From Planococcus soli (lineage in GTDB: Bacteria; Bacillota; Bacilli; Bacillales_A; Planococcaceae): a stretch of DNA of 64,000 nt. Each line of letters begins with the position of its first letter. Within the stretch, counting starts at the first letter, position 1. The stretch is taken from NCBI RefSeq assembly GCF_016881065.1, contig NZ_WXYN01000007.1:1-64000 (forward strand), written 5' to 3'. The position numbers and the translations under genes are program-made. This document shows positions 7,980-16,839 of the stretch, piece after piece. The notes below the pieces were generated by a model. The model ran no database searches. It was not told where the DNA came from and saw only the letters and a list, made by a program, of their open reading frames with translations.

Positions 7980-9362
7980 TTATTTTCCTACCATGTTCTC
8001 CGGTTTAACCCATTCGTCGAACTGATCAGCAGTCAAATGCCCGCTGCTTACGGCAGATTCTTTTAAGGTGGTGCCATCTTTATGTGCTTGCTTAGCAATT
8101 GCAGCCGCATTCTCGTAGCCGATATGCGGGTTTAATGCAGTAACCAGCATCAATGAGTTGCTTACGTGATTTTGAATAACATCCAAATTGGCTTCAATAC
8201 CTACCGCACAATGGTCATTAAAGCTGACCAAGCTGTCTGTCAACAGACGGACAGACTGCAGGAAGTTATAAGCGATAACCGGTTTGAAAACGTTCAACTC
8301 GAAGTTCCCCTGGCTTGCCGAGAAACCGATTGTTGCGTCGTTGCCCATTACTTGAGCCGCAACCATTGTCAATGCCTCGCTTTGAGTCGGGTTGACTTTG
8401 CCTGGCATAATAGAGCTTCCAGGCTCGTTGGCAGGAATCGTGATTTCACCGATCCCACTGCGGGGGCCGCTTGCCAACCAGCGTACGTCGTTGGCAATTT
8501 TCATGGCATCTGCTGCCAATGCTTTGATAGCACCATGTGTGTAAACCATTTCGTCATGGCTCGTCAGTGCATGGAATTTGTTTTCTGCAGAAGTGAAGGA
8601 AGTTCCAACTGCTTCACTGATGAACTCAGCAACTGAAGGACCAAAAGTCGGATCGGCATTGATGCCCGTTCCAACTGCTGTGCCGCCGATTGCCAATTCA
8701 CGCATATGCTCAACACTTTCGCGAATCATGCGCTCGCTTTTTTCAAGCATGTGCTTCCAGCCGCTGATTTCCTGGCCCAATGTCAAAGGCGTCGCATCCT
8801 GTAAATGCGTACGTCCAATTTTGATGACTTCGTCGAATTGCTGTTGTTTCTCATCCAATGTTGCCTTCAGCTTTTGAACAGCAGGCACCAGGTTTTCGGC
8901 CACTGCCAAAACTCCTGCCACATGCATTGCTGTCGGGTACGTATCGTTCGAGCTTTGAGACATATTCACATCATCGTTTGGATGAAGTTTTTCGTCAGAA
9001 TTCTGCTCTGCTAAAATCTCATTGCCGCGGCGCGCTAGAACTTCGTTCATGTTCATATTGGATTGTGTACCGCTTCCTGTCTGCCAGACAACTAATGGAA
9101 AATGATCGTTCCATTTGCCTTCGATCACTTCATTTGCAGCAAGTTCAACGGCTTTCATCTTCGCTTCGGATAATTTGCCCAGTTTATGGTTTGCTTTGGC
9201 TGTCGCTTTTTTCAATTGAGCAAAAGCCATGACGACTTCATGCGGCATACGTTCCGTACCGATTTCAAAATTCTGTACGCTGCGCTGCGTTTGAGCGCCC
9301 CACATTTTGTCCGCTTCAACTTGAATTTCACCAATGGTATCTTTTTCTGTACGATACTGCAT
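7980..9362 (-). CDS. fumC: Fumarate hydratase, class II
   Basis: 460 residues from the ATG at 9362, which has a GGAGTGA site; B. subtilis FumC (CitG) is 462. Family signature [13 protein letters not shown] (catalytic loop) is near residue 318, with [16 protein letters not shown] and [14 protein letters not shown] (substrate site). It catalyses reversible hydration of fumarate to L-malate in the TCA cycle as a homotetramer without Fe-S. The gene appears to be monocistronic. Confidence 0.97.
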   Translation of the reverse strand: MQYRTEKDTIGEIQVEADKMWGAQTQRSVQNFEIGTERMPHEVVMAFAQLKKATAKANHKLGKLSEAKMKAVELAANEVIEGKWNDHFPLVVWQTGSGTQSNMNMNEVLARRGNEILAEQNSDEKLHPNDDVNMSQSSNDTYPTAMHVAGVLAVAENLVPAVQKLKATLDEKQQQFDEVIKIGRTHLQDATPLTLGQEISGWKHMLEKSERMIRESVEHMRELAIGGTAVGTGINADPTFGPSVAEFISEAVGTSFTSAENKFHALTSHDEMVYTHGAIKALAADAMKIANDVRWLASGPRSGIGEITIPANEPGSSIMPGKVNPTQSEALTMVAAQVMGNDATIGFSASQGNFELNVFKPVIAYNFLQSVRLLTDSLVSFNDHCAVGIEANLDVIQNHVSNSLMLVTALNPHIGYENAAAIAKQAHKDGTTLKESAVSSGHLTADQFDEWVKPENMVGK

Positions 9363-9444
9363 TCCATTCACTCCAATTCTGATGTCTATGTATTCTTCTC
9401 TTCTATTATAACCACACACAAGCCTAAAAAAGCGACCTTTGCAG

Positions 9445-10944
9445 TTAAAAATCGCTGGTTTTGCTATTGAAAAATTCTTCGATTATTGCTTCATCAGAAT
9501 GTGGAATATACTCGCCCTTAACGATTTGTGCACCGTTTATCGATCCGCTGGAAAGCAGGACCAAGTCATCAGGACCGCTTTCCTTCAAAGCAGCCAGAAC
9601 CGCTTCGCGCCTTGAATTGGCGGTCACTACATGTTGCTTGTAAGGCACTGTGAACCCTTCCAATACCGCATTGATCACGGTACTCGGTTCGTTGTCGCCA
9701 GGATGGTCGACTGTGACCACAAGAACGTCCGCTTTCCCTTCCGCCGCTTTGGCCATTTTCGGCATTTTCGAGAAATCCCGTATCCCGATGCCAGCAATCA
9801 ATGCAATCAGCCGATTGTGCGACAACTTCTTCACTTCTTGCAGCACCGAGGCTAAAGCGACCGGCGTATGGGCGTAATCCAGAATGATTTTGCGGTTTTC
9901 CGGGCCATGAATTACCTGAAACCGGCCCTCAACCTGGGGCATGTCCGGAAGAACAGCTAAAATATTTTCCAGCTGAACACCTGACAAAAGGGCTGTGCCG
10001 ATCGCTGCCGTCAAATTAGCTGCATTGTATTCGCCATAAAGCGGCACATGGATCGGCCATCGCTTTTCCTGATAACATAAATCAAATTTCAATCCTGTAT
10101 CCGAAGATTCGCAAGCCGTCCAGATCAAATCAGCTCCGGAATCCAGCTGGTTGCTGTATGTCAAATGAGGATAATCAATAACTTCCAAAATTTCCTTGGC
10201 CATACCTTCATCATCGATGTTGACTACAGCAGCCTTAGCTTGCTTGAATAACAAAAGTTTCGACTGAAGATAATGGGTGAATGTCTTGTGGTATTCCAAA
10301 TGCTCTTCAGAAATATTTGTGTGGATGGCGACATCAAAACTGATGCCTTCCACGCGTTTTTGATCTAAAGCGATAGAAGAAACTTCCATCGCCACAGCGC
10401 GGTCTCCTTCTGTTACAAACTTCCCGAAAATTTTGTGAATATCGGACGAAATCGGAGTGGTCGGAGTGCTTTTATAGAAAGGAATTTTGCCATTGGCTCC
10501 TATAATCCCTGTCGTGCCAATAAACCCACAGGAAATGCCCAGAAGGTTAAATAAATTGTAAACGTAAGTAGCTGTAGTTGTTTTCCCATTGGTTCCTGTA
10601 ACTCCAACTTTCAGCAAGTTTTTTTGAGGAGAATGGTAAAAGAAATCAGACATATAAGCAAGTGCTGTCCGAACATTCGCCACAACTGCAAACGAAAGAT
10701 CAGGATGTTTTTCGGCATATTCAGCGATTATCTGCCGATTCGATCCGATAACTGTGGTGGCGCCGTTGCCGATTGCTTCTTCGATATACAAATGTCCATC
10801 GGTGTTTTCGCCTGGAACACAAAAGAAAGTGCAACCTTGGGTAACTTGTGTTGAATTGTATTCAATTGAACTGACTTTTGATATTGCAGGTCCAAATTGC
10901 TCGATTACGGGGAAAGATGGGATGCTGGTGAGTTGTATCTCCAT
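9445..10944 (-). CDS. MurE-type Mur ligase, divergent amino-acid recognition motifs
   Basis: 499 residues with the three Mur-ligase domains: N-terminal UDP-binding domain, central ATPase with [14 protein letters not shown] near residue 115, and C-terminal domain with EGRFQVI and ILDYAHTP. Family members add the third amino acid to UDP-MurNAc-L-Ala-D-Glu. The mDAP-type DNPR motif is absent; DHPGDNEP takes its place, closer to lysine-type DNPANDDP. The usual GKGHE/D segment is also missing (SGSINGAQ instead), and the Asp after DYAHTP is Val. It may add L-Lys or act as a paralogue outside the dcw cluster. Start at ATG 10944. Confidence 0.8.
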   Translation of the reverse strand: MEIQLTSIPSFPVIEQFGPAISKVSSIEYNSTQVTQGCTFFCVPGENTDGHLYIEEAIGNGATTVIGSNRQIIAEYAEKHPDLSFAVVANVRTALAYMSDFFYHSPQKNLLKVGVTGTNGKTTTATYVYNLFNLLGISCGFIGTTGIIGANGKIPFYKSTPTTPISSDIHKIFGKFVTEGDRAVAMEVSSIALDQKRVEGISFDVAIHTNISEEHLEYHKTFTHYLQSKLLLFKQAKAAVVNIDDEGMAKEILEVIDYPHLTYSNQLDSGADLIWTACESSDTGLKFDLCYQEKRWPIHVPLYGEYNAANLTAAIGTALLSGVQLENILAVLPDMPQVEGRFQVIHGPENRKIILDYAHTPVALASVLQEVKKLSHNRLIALIAGIGIRDFSKMPKMAKAAEGKADVLVVTVDHPGDNEPSTVINAVLEGFTVPYKQHVVTANSRREAVLAALKESGPDDLVLLSSGSINGAQIVKGEYIPHSDEAIIEEFFNSKTSDF

Positions 10945-11102
10945 TGAAAGGCTCCTTAGGGAAAATATTATGTCAAATACCTATAGTTTCACAGGAACAT
11001 GTAACATTATTCTATCATTTCCCTCTGACAGCGCCAACATTTTAAGTCGAATTACGTCGAATTTTTCTGAAATGCTGACTTTTTCTGTACTTTTATTGGG
11101 CA

Positions 11103-11134
11103 TAAAAAAACTGCTCAAGAATCTCTTTGAGCAG
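11103..11134 (-). terminator. Intrinsic terminator in the gap before the Mur ligase
   Basis: CTGCTCAA pairs with TTGAGCAG and is followed by T7 on the minus strand. It lies about 110 bases after the NfeD-like stop and 160 bases before the Mur ligase start. The rest of the 10945-11245 gap holds no gene I can support. Confidence 0.8.
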
Positions 11135-11245
11135 GGAGCTTTTATAATTATCTCACTTCAAGTTATTGCAATCGCCGGATTCCCGGGTCCAGAACCTAAA
11201 AAATTCAGCCAACCTACATCTAATTCCTGCTGTAGCCGCCATTTT

Positions 11246-11773
11246 TTATAAAGTTTTAGGTTTGCTTGCCTGCACATATAAAGTGCCGTCATTCACTTCA
11301 ACGATCAGCACTTTTTCGTCTTGCCTGATCGCTTCATTGTTATAGCCGGTCGCACGTTTTGAAATCATTCCCGCGCAATTCTCCAGCACTACTTCCCCAT
11401 ATCCATCGACAGGAATTGAAATGATCACATTAGCCATTTGTCCAGGCAGCGGCTCTTCCGAATAGGTACTTAATGATTCTGCAGCAGACAGCGGCAATAA
11501 GATTAAAAAATATAAAACCACAGTTAAGACGGTTGCCGCCCCTCCACTAATCGCCAAGATCACCAATTCGCTCAGTTCTGTTGCTGTTTCCATCAAAAAG
11601 CCGATTGCAGAGCCAAATATGATGAAAGCGAGGATTACGGTCAGGTTGAACACCGGCAAACCACTCTTAAGGTCAGCAATGTCGCAAAAAAAGACACACA
11701 GTACTGTAAGCGCTCCTGATGCAAGCAGCGCATACATATAAAGCTGCTCCGCAGGTAAGCCAAAAACAACCAT
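11246..11773 (-). CDS. NfeD/YuaF-like membrane protein
   Basis: 175 residues from the ATG at 11773, 8 bases after GGGAGG; the ATG at 11788 lies upstream of that site. Three hydrophobic segments (about residues 8-28, 41-62, 70-95) precede a cytoplasmic domain of about 70 residues resembling the OB-fold of NfeD proteins such as B. subtilis YuaF, which acts with flotillins in membrane domain organisation. No flotillin gene is adjacent here. Family membership is inferred from topology and length, so function is tentative. Confidence 0.6.
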   Translation of the reverse strand: MVVFGLPAEQLYMYALLASGALTVLCVFFCDIADLKSGLPVFNLTVILAFIIFGSAIGFLMETATELSELVILAISGGAATVLTVVLYFLILLPLSAAESLSTYSEEPLPGQMANVIISIPVDGYGEVVLENCAGMISKRATGYNNEAIRQDEKVLIVEVNDGTLYVQASKPKTL

Positions 11774-11863
11774 TCCAAAACCTCCCATTCCAGTAAGTCA
11801 ATTTCCATCTCCCTTACTAATAACGAATAACTTCAGAAGAAGTTTCAGAATTCTTTTAAACCC

Positions 11864-11898
11864 AAATAAAAACCCGTTCTTCTTATAGAACGGGTTTT
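11864..11898 (-). terminator. Terminator of the GNAT gene 11883-12596
   Basis: AAAACCCGTTCT pairs with AGAACGGGTTTT; the stop codon of the gene lies in the loop. Confidence 0.85.
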
Positions 11899-12596
11899 GC
11901 AAATTGAATTTCATGAAAACCTTGTACCAGTTGAAAGCCGATGCCTACATACCCTTCACGGAGCAACTGTTGCTGCTTTTCAAGATCATCCAGTTTGACT
12001 GTAACATGGTCGCTGTAGTGGCCCAATGGATTTTCCAGGTCTTTCACAAGAATATACCGCTGTAATCCGGCATACTTTTCCTTCAGGGCGGCAATGTGCA
12101 TTGCCTGCGTAAACTTGTCTTTTAAACTGGGGATGTTCATTGGCGCAACAGTGCAGCAAACATAGCGATACTCTTCTTCAAGATTAGGCAACTCCTTCAT
12201 AATGACCTCAGCTAATTTTTGCTGCAGGCGATTTCCCCGGTATTCAGGAAGCACCACAGAAATCTCCTGGTAAATCACTTTCCGCAATTGCTCTGGCGGC
12301 AGGCCGATATCCCAGCCCAAATGTTCTTCATCGATTTCAGGAATAAGCAATGCCCTGAAACCAATCAATTCATCTTCGACAAATGCCCCAACCATCAAGC
12401 CCCGCTCATTCAGAATAAACAAAAACTCTTCGGTAGCCAATGCCTGAAGGGAGTCCTTTTCGGGAAGCGATTCAATTACTTTTGCTTGAATCTGTTCGAT
12501 CACGGGCAAATCTTCCAAATACAGCCGCTTCATAGAAAAGGGAAGTTTTTTATGAAGCACTTGGTTTGTTATTGTGCCTTCATGCAGCAACTTCAT
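11883..12596 (-). CDS. GNAT-family N-acetyltransferase
   Basis: 237 residues from the ATG at 12596, supported by GGAGGAG; the upstream in-frame start at 12644 runs across that site. The acetyl-CoA binding motif can be seen in VVLPEYRGNRLQQKLAEVI near residue 110, with a preceding beta strand pair (GAFVEDELIGFRALLI). Substrate unknown. The gene overlaps its own terminator. Confidence 0.8.
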   Translation of the reverse strand: MKLLHEGTITNQVLHKKLPFSMKRLYLEDLPVIEQIQAKVIESLPEKDSLQALATEEFLFILNERGLMVGAFVEDELIGFRALLIPEIDEEHLGWDIGLPPEQLRKVIYQEISVVLPEYRGNRLQQKLAEVIMKELPNLEEEYRYVCCTVAPMNIPSLKDKFTQAMHIAALKEKYAGLQRYILVKDLENPLGHYSDHVTVKLDDLEKQQQLLREGYVGIGFQLVQGFHEIQFAKPVL

Positions 12597-12685
12597 CAGC
12601 CATTCTCCTCCATATATTTTGTAGCTATAGAATACCACTTCCATTCCAGAACGTCTGCAAGTTTTTCACTATATTACAAAGCCAA

Positions 12686-13234
12686 CTATCTTGTTGGAGA
12701 GCTGGAAAACAGTTCAACCGCTGTCTCTTTTAAAAACCTCTCAATTTCTTTTTGATTGCGCAGCAAAATGACTTGGTTGTCAGGACTTTCTTCTATAAAT
12801 TGTTCCAGACGCTTTCTCATCTTTATTTTTCGGGCACCGTATGTGGAGATGATGAACTTCAGGAAGTCTTTGTCCAGTTTTTCCGGACAACCGGCGGCCA
12901 TATCGGGACGTGTTTTTCCATGATTCATAATGCGGCGCTTGAACACTCGGTACAGGCATACGGCTAACGGCAGTTCCAAATAGATGATAGTATCGGCTTT
13001 TTGCCTTCGAATTTCATAAGTACTTGTGTAATTTCCTTCAATGATCCAACGGTCCTGTTCAACCAGCCGCTGCTGTTTTTCACTGAATTCTAAATCGCTG
13101 CTTTCCACCCAACCTGGCTTCCAAAAATAAGCATCCAAGTGATGGACCGGAATTGCTGCTATGTCTGCCAAGCTTCTTGAAAAGCTTGATTTGCCAACCC
13201 CAGATGATACGCCAAGTACCATAATTCTCTGCAT
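12686..13234 (-). CDS. P-loop kinase-like protein (FlaR/adenylate-kinase-like)
   Basis: 182 residues with a Walker A, GVSSGVGKSSFSR, at residues 8-20, followed by HHLDAYFWKPGW and DRWIIEGNY, motifs of the small nucleoside/adenylate-kinase-like family often labelled DNA topology modulation protein FlaR. The biological substrate is not known; that label rests on an old and indirect genetic observation. Single gene, divergent from the cold-shock gene. Confidence 0.8.
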   Translation of the reverse strand: MQRIMVLGVSSGVGKSSFSRSLADIAAIPVHHLDAYFWKPGWVESSDLEFSEKQQRLVEQDRWIIEGNYTSTYEIRRQKADTIIYLELPLAVCLYRVFKRRIMNHGKTRPDMAAGCPEKLDKDFLKFIISTYGARKIKMRKRLEQFIEESPDNQVILLRNQKEIERFLKETAVELFSSSPTR

Positions 13235-13325
13235 AACCGCGCCTCCCGATTGTTTCTCTGTTCAGTTTTTTTATTATAATTCATGGTGGAAAAGAAAAGT
13301 AGCAAAAAGAATATTTCATAATCCC

Positions 13326-13354
13326 TTGCAATATATGTAACCCCATGTTATTCT
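13326..13354 (+). promoter_or_regulatory. Sigma-A-type promoter of the cold-shock gene
   Basis: TTGCAA, 17-base spacer, TATTCT. It leaves a leader of about 110 bases before the csp start, in keeping with the long structured 5' leaders of cold-shock mRNAs. Confidence 0.75.
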
Positions 13355-13470
13355 AAGGAAGAATTATTTTTGTTCGGATAACTTTTTACAAAGTGTCAGA
13401 TGTCCATCTGCAAGATTTGAGCAAGGATAGTAATACAATGTATGCTTACGCATACGAGGAGGAAACACAC

Positions 13471-13671
13471 ATGGAACAAGGTAAAGTAAAATGGTTTAAC
13501 TCAGAAAAAGGATTTGGCTTCATCGAACGCGAAGGCGGCGACGATGTATTCGTACATTTCTCTGCAATTCAAAGCGAAGGATTTAAATCTCTTGACGAAG
13601 GTCAAGAAGTAACTTTCGACATCGAGCAAGGCCAACGCGGTCTTCAAGCTACTAACGTACAAAAAGCTTAA
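13471..13671 (+). CDS. cspB: Cold-shock protein (CspB-type RNA chaperone)
   Basis: 66 residues from the ATG after GAGGAGG. The RNP1 motif KGFGFIE and RNP2 motif VFVHFSAI of the five-stranded OB-fold are both present, with the ending [10 protein letters not shown] typical of Bacillus CspB/C/D. It binds single-stranded RNA and DNA and relieves structure at low temperature. A longer reading from 13393 would translate the leader and is not supported. The exact paralogue name cannot be settled from one copy. Confidence 0.95.
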   Translation: MEQGKVKWFNSEKGFGFIEREGGDDVFVHFSAIQSEGFKSLDEGQEVTFDIEQGQRGLQATNVQKA

Positions 13672-13692
13672 TCTAAAGTCAAACTATCAATG

Positions 13693-13720
13693 AGCTCTTC
13701 TTCGGAAGAGCTTATTTTTT
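13693..13720 (+). terminator. Terminator of the cold-shock gene
   Basis: AGCTCTTC and GAAGAGCT with a TTCG loop, then a T-run. Confidence 0.95.
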
Positions 13721-13772
13721 TATTTTATGAAGGTGTGATCAGGGAAATCCTGGCCGCGCCTTTTTCTCATTC

Positions 13773-13812
13773 AAAAAAAAAAAAACGGTATTGCCTTATC
13801 AGCAAATACCGT
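13773..13812 (-). terminator. Terminator of the VOC-hydrolase/small membrane protein unit
   Basis: On the minus strand ACGGTATTTGC pairs with GCAATACCGT, followed by T12. Confidence 0.95.
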
Positions 13813-13824
13813 CTCGTATTTCTT

Positions 13825-13923
13825 TTAATTCAGCCAAAAGTACAGTTGGAAAACTGCAAAAATCAAAATACATACGGCAAGCGTTCCAAAAACGATCCCC
13901 AATGCTAATTTTTTTCCGGTCAT
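13825..13923 (-). CDS. 32-residue single-pass membrane peptide
   Basis: A short ORF (MTGKKLALGIVFGTLAVCIL... ending YFWLN) with a strong AAAGGAGTGA site 5-6 bases before its ATG. It begins 4 bases after the stop of the VOC/serine-hydrolase gene and is followed directly by a strong terminator, so it is very likely a real, translationally coupled gene. One hydrophobic helix (about residues 6-31) with a positive N-terminus predicts N-in membrane insertion. No family is recognised; a role tied to the upstream enzyme is inference. Confidence 0.75.
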   Translation of the reverse strand: MTGKKLALGIVFGTLAVCILIFAVFQLYFWLN

Positions 13924-13927
13924 GCTG

Positions 13928-15577
13928 TCACTCCTTTTTCATTCTCAATTCTTCAATGGTCTCGGTAATTTCATAAGCTCCTGCCCCTTTATTCGACAAG
14001 ACTGTGAGAACATTGCCCTCTTCAGGGTAAAATGCAGAATGGAAACAGACCCCGGGATCGTATCCCATAACATGGTATTTCACCAATTCATCCCCATGTC
14101 TCTGAATCCATAGTCCATAGCCATAATCGCCGTCTTCGCCGGATGCATGCACTTGGAGCATGGTCTCCAGCATCTCTTTCGTCACTAAGGCGCCGTCCAT
14201 CAGACTGCTCCAGAAATTCGCCATATCACTCGCTGTGACATAAGCTCCGCCGTCAGCACCTCCGCGGATCGGGATAGCGTATTGGTTTGTACGCCACATT
14301 CCATCTTCTTCAATATAACCGAAAGCCGTTTCACCAGGCAGCCGGTCTAAACGGAAATAACCCGAACTTTCCATCTTGGCTGGACCAAAAATCTGATCTT
14401 CCACAACTTCGGCAAACTCTTTGCCAGTCACCTGCTCCACGATCAGGCCAAGTGCGATAAATCCAGCGTTGTTGTAGTGGAATTTCTCACCCGGCTTGAA
14501 CATCATTGGCTGGTCTTTAAATAGAGGAATAAAATCTGAAGCGGTTTGCATGGTGTACATCGGCCGCTGTTTCCATAGCTCTTCATAATCGCCCATGACC
14601 TGTTCATCAAAATAATCCGGAATGCCGGATGTATGAGTCAATAGCTGATGAATGGTAACGTCGAAATGCGGAAAAGCCTGCGGCAGCAATTCGGATAACT
14701 TGTCGCTGAAATTGAGCTTTCCTGCCTCCACCAATTGGCACACAGCGACAGCCGTGAAAATCTTGCTGCCCGATGCAATGCCGAACCTTGTATCGACAGC
14801 ATTCGGCCGTTCATCTGCACGATTGGCAAATCCTCTTGCTGCTGTCCAGGTTTCCTCTTTACGCAAAAAGGCGGCGCCTGAAAAATCGATTTCTTCCATC
14901 TTGTCCATAATTGGAGTAGCTGGTTTCTCCTGCTGAAACCGTCCGTCTTCTGTAATGTTAATGTGGCGGCCATCTGACAGCTCAATCGATAAAGGATGCG
15001 TCTCACTTTTTTGTTTCGAAAAATACCAGACGCGCTTTGGTGCCACCAATAAAATATAAGCATGTCCGCTCCCTAGGAAATTCAATGCATTTGGATCGAT
15101 CCCTTTATAGCCCCTCACTGGAATATCCATCTCTTCAAGCTGCCCACCGACTTCTTCAACATGTGGTGTTGTGATGCTCACTTCACTGATGCTAAGCAAA
15201 GAGTCGACTGTGAAATTACCCATGCGATCGACGCTGCGCCGCGCAATGAATTCAATGACATTGCCGGCAGGATCCTGGAAATAAAATGCATCAGCATCGA
15301 AGTTGGCGTAAAAAACTTCATCCATTCCCTCTTGGCGATTCAAGGTTACTCGCTCACCAGCCCACCATTTAGCGAGTGTAAACTGGTTGCCTGGAATGTT
15401 CAGCGCATAATGATAGATAGCTGGTCTTTCGGATTCCTGAAAGACTAACTGGGATTCTCCAATCGATAGCGTAAAGCTGCTTTCATCTTCTTCAACAATC
15501 CGGAAGCCAAGTTGGTATTCATAAAAGCCCTTCATGTCTTCTAACTGATTTGTGTATAAGGTCACCTTTTTAAACAT
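13928..15577 (-). CDS. Fusion protein: VOC (glyoxalase-like) domains plus serine hydrolase of the beta-lactamase family
   Basis: 549 residues from the ATG at 15577 (site AAGGAGTGAGG). Residues 1-210 form a two-module VOC domain (KVTLYTNQLEDMKGFYE; DPAGNVIEFIA). Residues 235-549 are a class C beta-lactamase-like serine hydrolase with SGSK (Ser nucleophile, SxxK), YNN (YxN) and a long LLTHTSGIPDYF segment. Both parts are usually separate proteins. The frame is continuous across the junction, and no good internal ribosome site is seen before MDKMEEIDFSG. Substrates unknown; likely cytoplasmic, as no signal peptide is seen. Confidence 0.85.
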   Translation of the reverse strand: MFKKVTLYTNQLEDMKGFYEYQLGFRIVEEDESSFTLSIGESQLVFQESERPAIYHYALNIPGNQFTLAKWWAGERVTLNRQEGMDEVFYANFDADAFYFQDPAGNVIEFIARRSVDRMGNFTVDSLLSISEVSITTPHVEEVGGQLEEMDIPVRGYKGIDPNALNFLGSGHAYILLVAPKRVWYFSKQKSETHPLSIELSDGRHINITEDGRFQQEKPATPIMDKMEEIDFSGAAFLRKEETWTAARGFANRADERPNAVDTRFGIASGSKIFTAVAVCQLVEAGKLNFSDKLSELLPQAFPHFDVTIHQLLTHTSGIPDYFDEQVMGDYEELWKQRPMYTMQTASDFIPLFKDQPMMFKPGEKFHYNNAGFIALGLIVEQVTGKEFAEVVEDQIFGPAKMESSGYFRLDRLPGETAFGYIEEDGMWRTNQYAIPIRGGADGGAYVTASDMANFWSSLMDGALVTKEMLETMLQVHASGEDGDYGYGLWIQRHGDELVKYHVMGYDPGVCFHSAFYPEEGNVLTVLSNKGAGAYEITETIEELRMKKE

Positions 15578-15632
15578 GTCCTCACTCCTTGCCTTTAGCA
15601 TACCGAAAAATCCGATTTTTTACCTCTTTTAG

Positions 15633-15667
15633 CCATAAAAAAAGAGCCCAGAGGCTCTTTTTTTATG
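15633..15667. terminator. Bidirectional-type terminator
   Basis: CCATAAAAAAAGAGCC pairs with GGCTCTTTTTTTATGG; ends the minus-strand GNAT unit. Confidence 0.9.
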
Positions 15668-15681
15668 GCTGTCGGAAGTGT

Positions 15682-16155
15682 TTAAGAAGACAGGCCATTG
15701 TTGACTGCGGAGCGAAGCCGGATCATGTCGCGGCATTCAATGCCATTCTCAAAAATCGGCTGTGGGTAATTCCGCCTGAAAAAATCCGGATCAATCGCAT
15801 GCATCCGAAACCCGCATTTCTGATATAGCGCAAGTTGATCCAGGCTCGAATTGCCGGTACCGATTTCCACAAACGTAAATCCGCGGAGTGCCGCTTCAGC
15901 CAAAGCATGCTGCAGAAGCTGACGCCCGTATCCTCGGCCCCGGAAGCTTTCTGCAACTGCAATATTCTTTATTTCCACAACGGTGTCTGACAGAGCGAGC
16001 AGTACGTATACGCCGACAATTGCGCCGCCCTGCTCTCCGATTGTGCACCAGCCGGATTCACAATAAGCACGCACCAGGCTTTCGGAAGGATCCGCTTCGA
16101 GCAACAAGTCCATCGGCAGCGGTTCATGAGCCTGCAGCAGACGGAATTCCATCAT
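15682..16155 (-). CDS. GNAT-family N-acetyltransferase
   Basis: 157 residues, a single complete GNAT domain. The acetyl-CoA loop is RGRGYGRQLLQHAL near residue 73, preceded by the strand VVEIKNIAV and followed by EIGTGNSSLDQLALYQKCGF, a pattern of small-molecule or ribosomal-type acetyltransferases. Its start overlaps the stop of the upstream gene by 4 bases, so the two are translationally coupled. Confidence 0.9.
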   Translation of the reverse strand: MMEFRLLQAHEPLPMDLLLEADPSESLVRAYCESGWCTIGEQGGAIVGVYVLLALSDTVVEIKNIAVAESFRGRGYGRQLLQHALAEAALRGFTFVEIGTGNSSLDQLALYQKCGFRMHAIDPDFFRRNYPQPIFENGIECRDMIRLRSAVNNGLSS

Positions 16156-16610
16156 TTCTTTTCTTTGAAGCCTTGGTCGATCAAATAATTTTCAGCATCG
16201 TCAAAAGTTCCGAAGCTTTCTTCCAGGTTTTTCCCCGTATAAATATTCCAGAATGGCTCTTCATAAACCAAATCCAATTTCACGTTGTCGCGGCTGACCC
16301 ACGTTTTATCATAAGGCGGTTCCGGTTCCAGTGACAAGTAATCCAAAGAATCAGCCAGGACGCTGCGCAATTCCTTTTCAGAAAAATCACGGATATTGAC
16401 GAAGCCTTTCTTATCCGCTTCATAATGCGGCAAGTTTCCTACATAGACAAAGCCATTGCCTGTCGGATGCAAATGGTAGACAACGATTTTCTTGTCATAC
16501 AAGCTCTCTTCATAATGAAAGTTCACCCGTTTCATCGATACATCTTTTCTTGTCAATTCCGGAAAAGATTCAATAATTTCCAGCTTTTGTTCAAATGTCA
16601 ACAATCTCAT
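16152..16610 (-). CDS. Conserved hypothetical protein coupled to a GNAT gene
   Basis: 152 residues, soluble, rich in aromatic and charged residues, no signal peptide. I do not recognise a family. Repeated beta-like segments (KKIVVYHLHPTGNGFVYVGN; VKLDLVYEEPFWNIYTG) suggest an alpha/beta fold. It overlaps the downstream GNAT gene by 4 bases, so it may be a substrate or partner of that enzyme. Confidence 0.75.
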   Translation of the reverse strand: MRLLTFEQKLEIIESFPELTRKDVSMKRVNFHYEESLYDKKIVVYHLHPTGNGFVYVGNLPHYEADKKGFVNIRDFSEKELRSVLADSLDYLSLEPEPPYDKTWVSRDNVKLDLVYEEPFWNIYTGKNLEESFGTFDDAENYLIDQGFKEKK

Positions 16611-16771
16611 TACCTCATTTCTTAGTTTCAGTTAGTTCATCAAAAACATTAGTAAGATCCAAAATATAGAACTGCTGTATGGAGAAAATCGCAGAAATAT
16701 ATGGTTACACCCGTTTCGCATTTTTAATTACCATTCAGTATAACATGCCAACCACAATCCCACATCCATAG

Positions 16772-16798
16772 AAAAAAGCTGCGCGAACGCAGCTTTTT
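16772..16798 (-). terminator. Terminator of the MarR/MMPL operon
   Basis: AAAAAGCTGCG and CGCAGCTTTTT with a 4-base loop and a T-run on both strands. Confidence 0.9.
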
Positions 16799-16839
16799 GG
16801 CTTCACTATAAAATTGAATAACGATTTTACTTAAATAAC

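Noticed and set aside
10754-11251. 165-codon plus-strand ORF across the Mur ligase start
   Set aside because: It is antisense to the Mur ligase, has no ribosome site and no recognisable family, and runs through a minus-strand terminator.
13393-13470. N-terminal extension of the cold-shock protein
   Set aside because: It would translate the leader; CspB proteins begin MEQGKVKWF, and the ribosome site is at 13456-13464.
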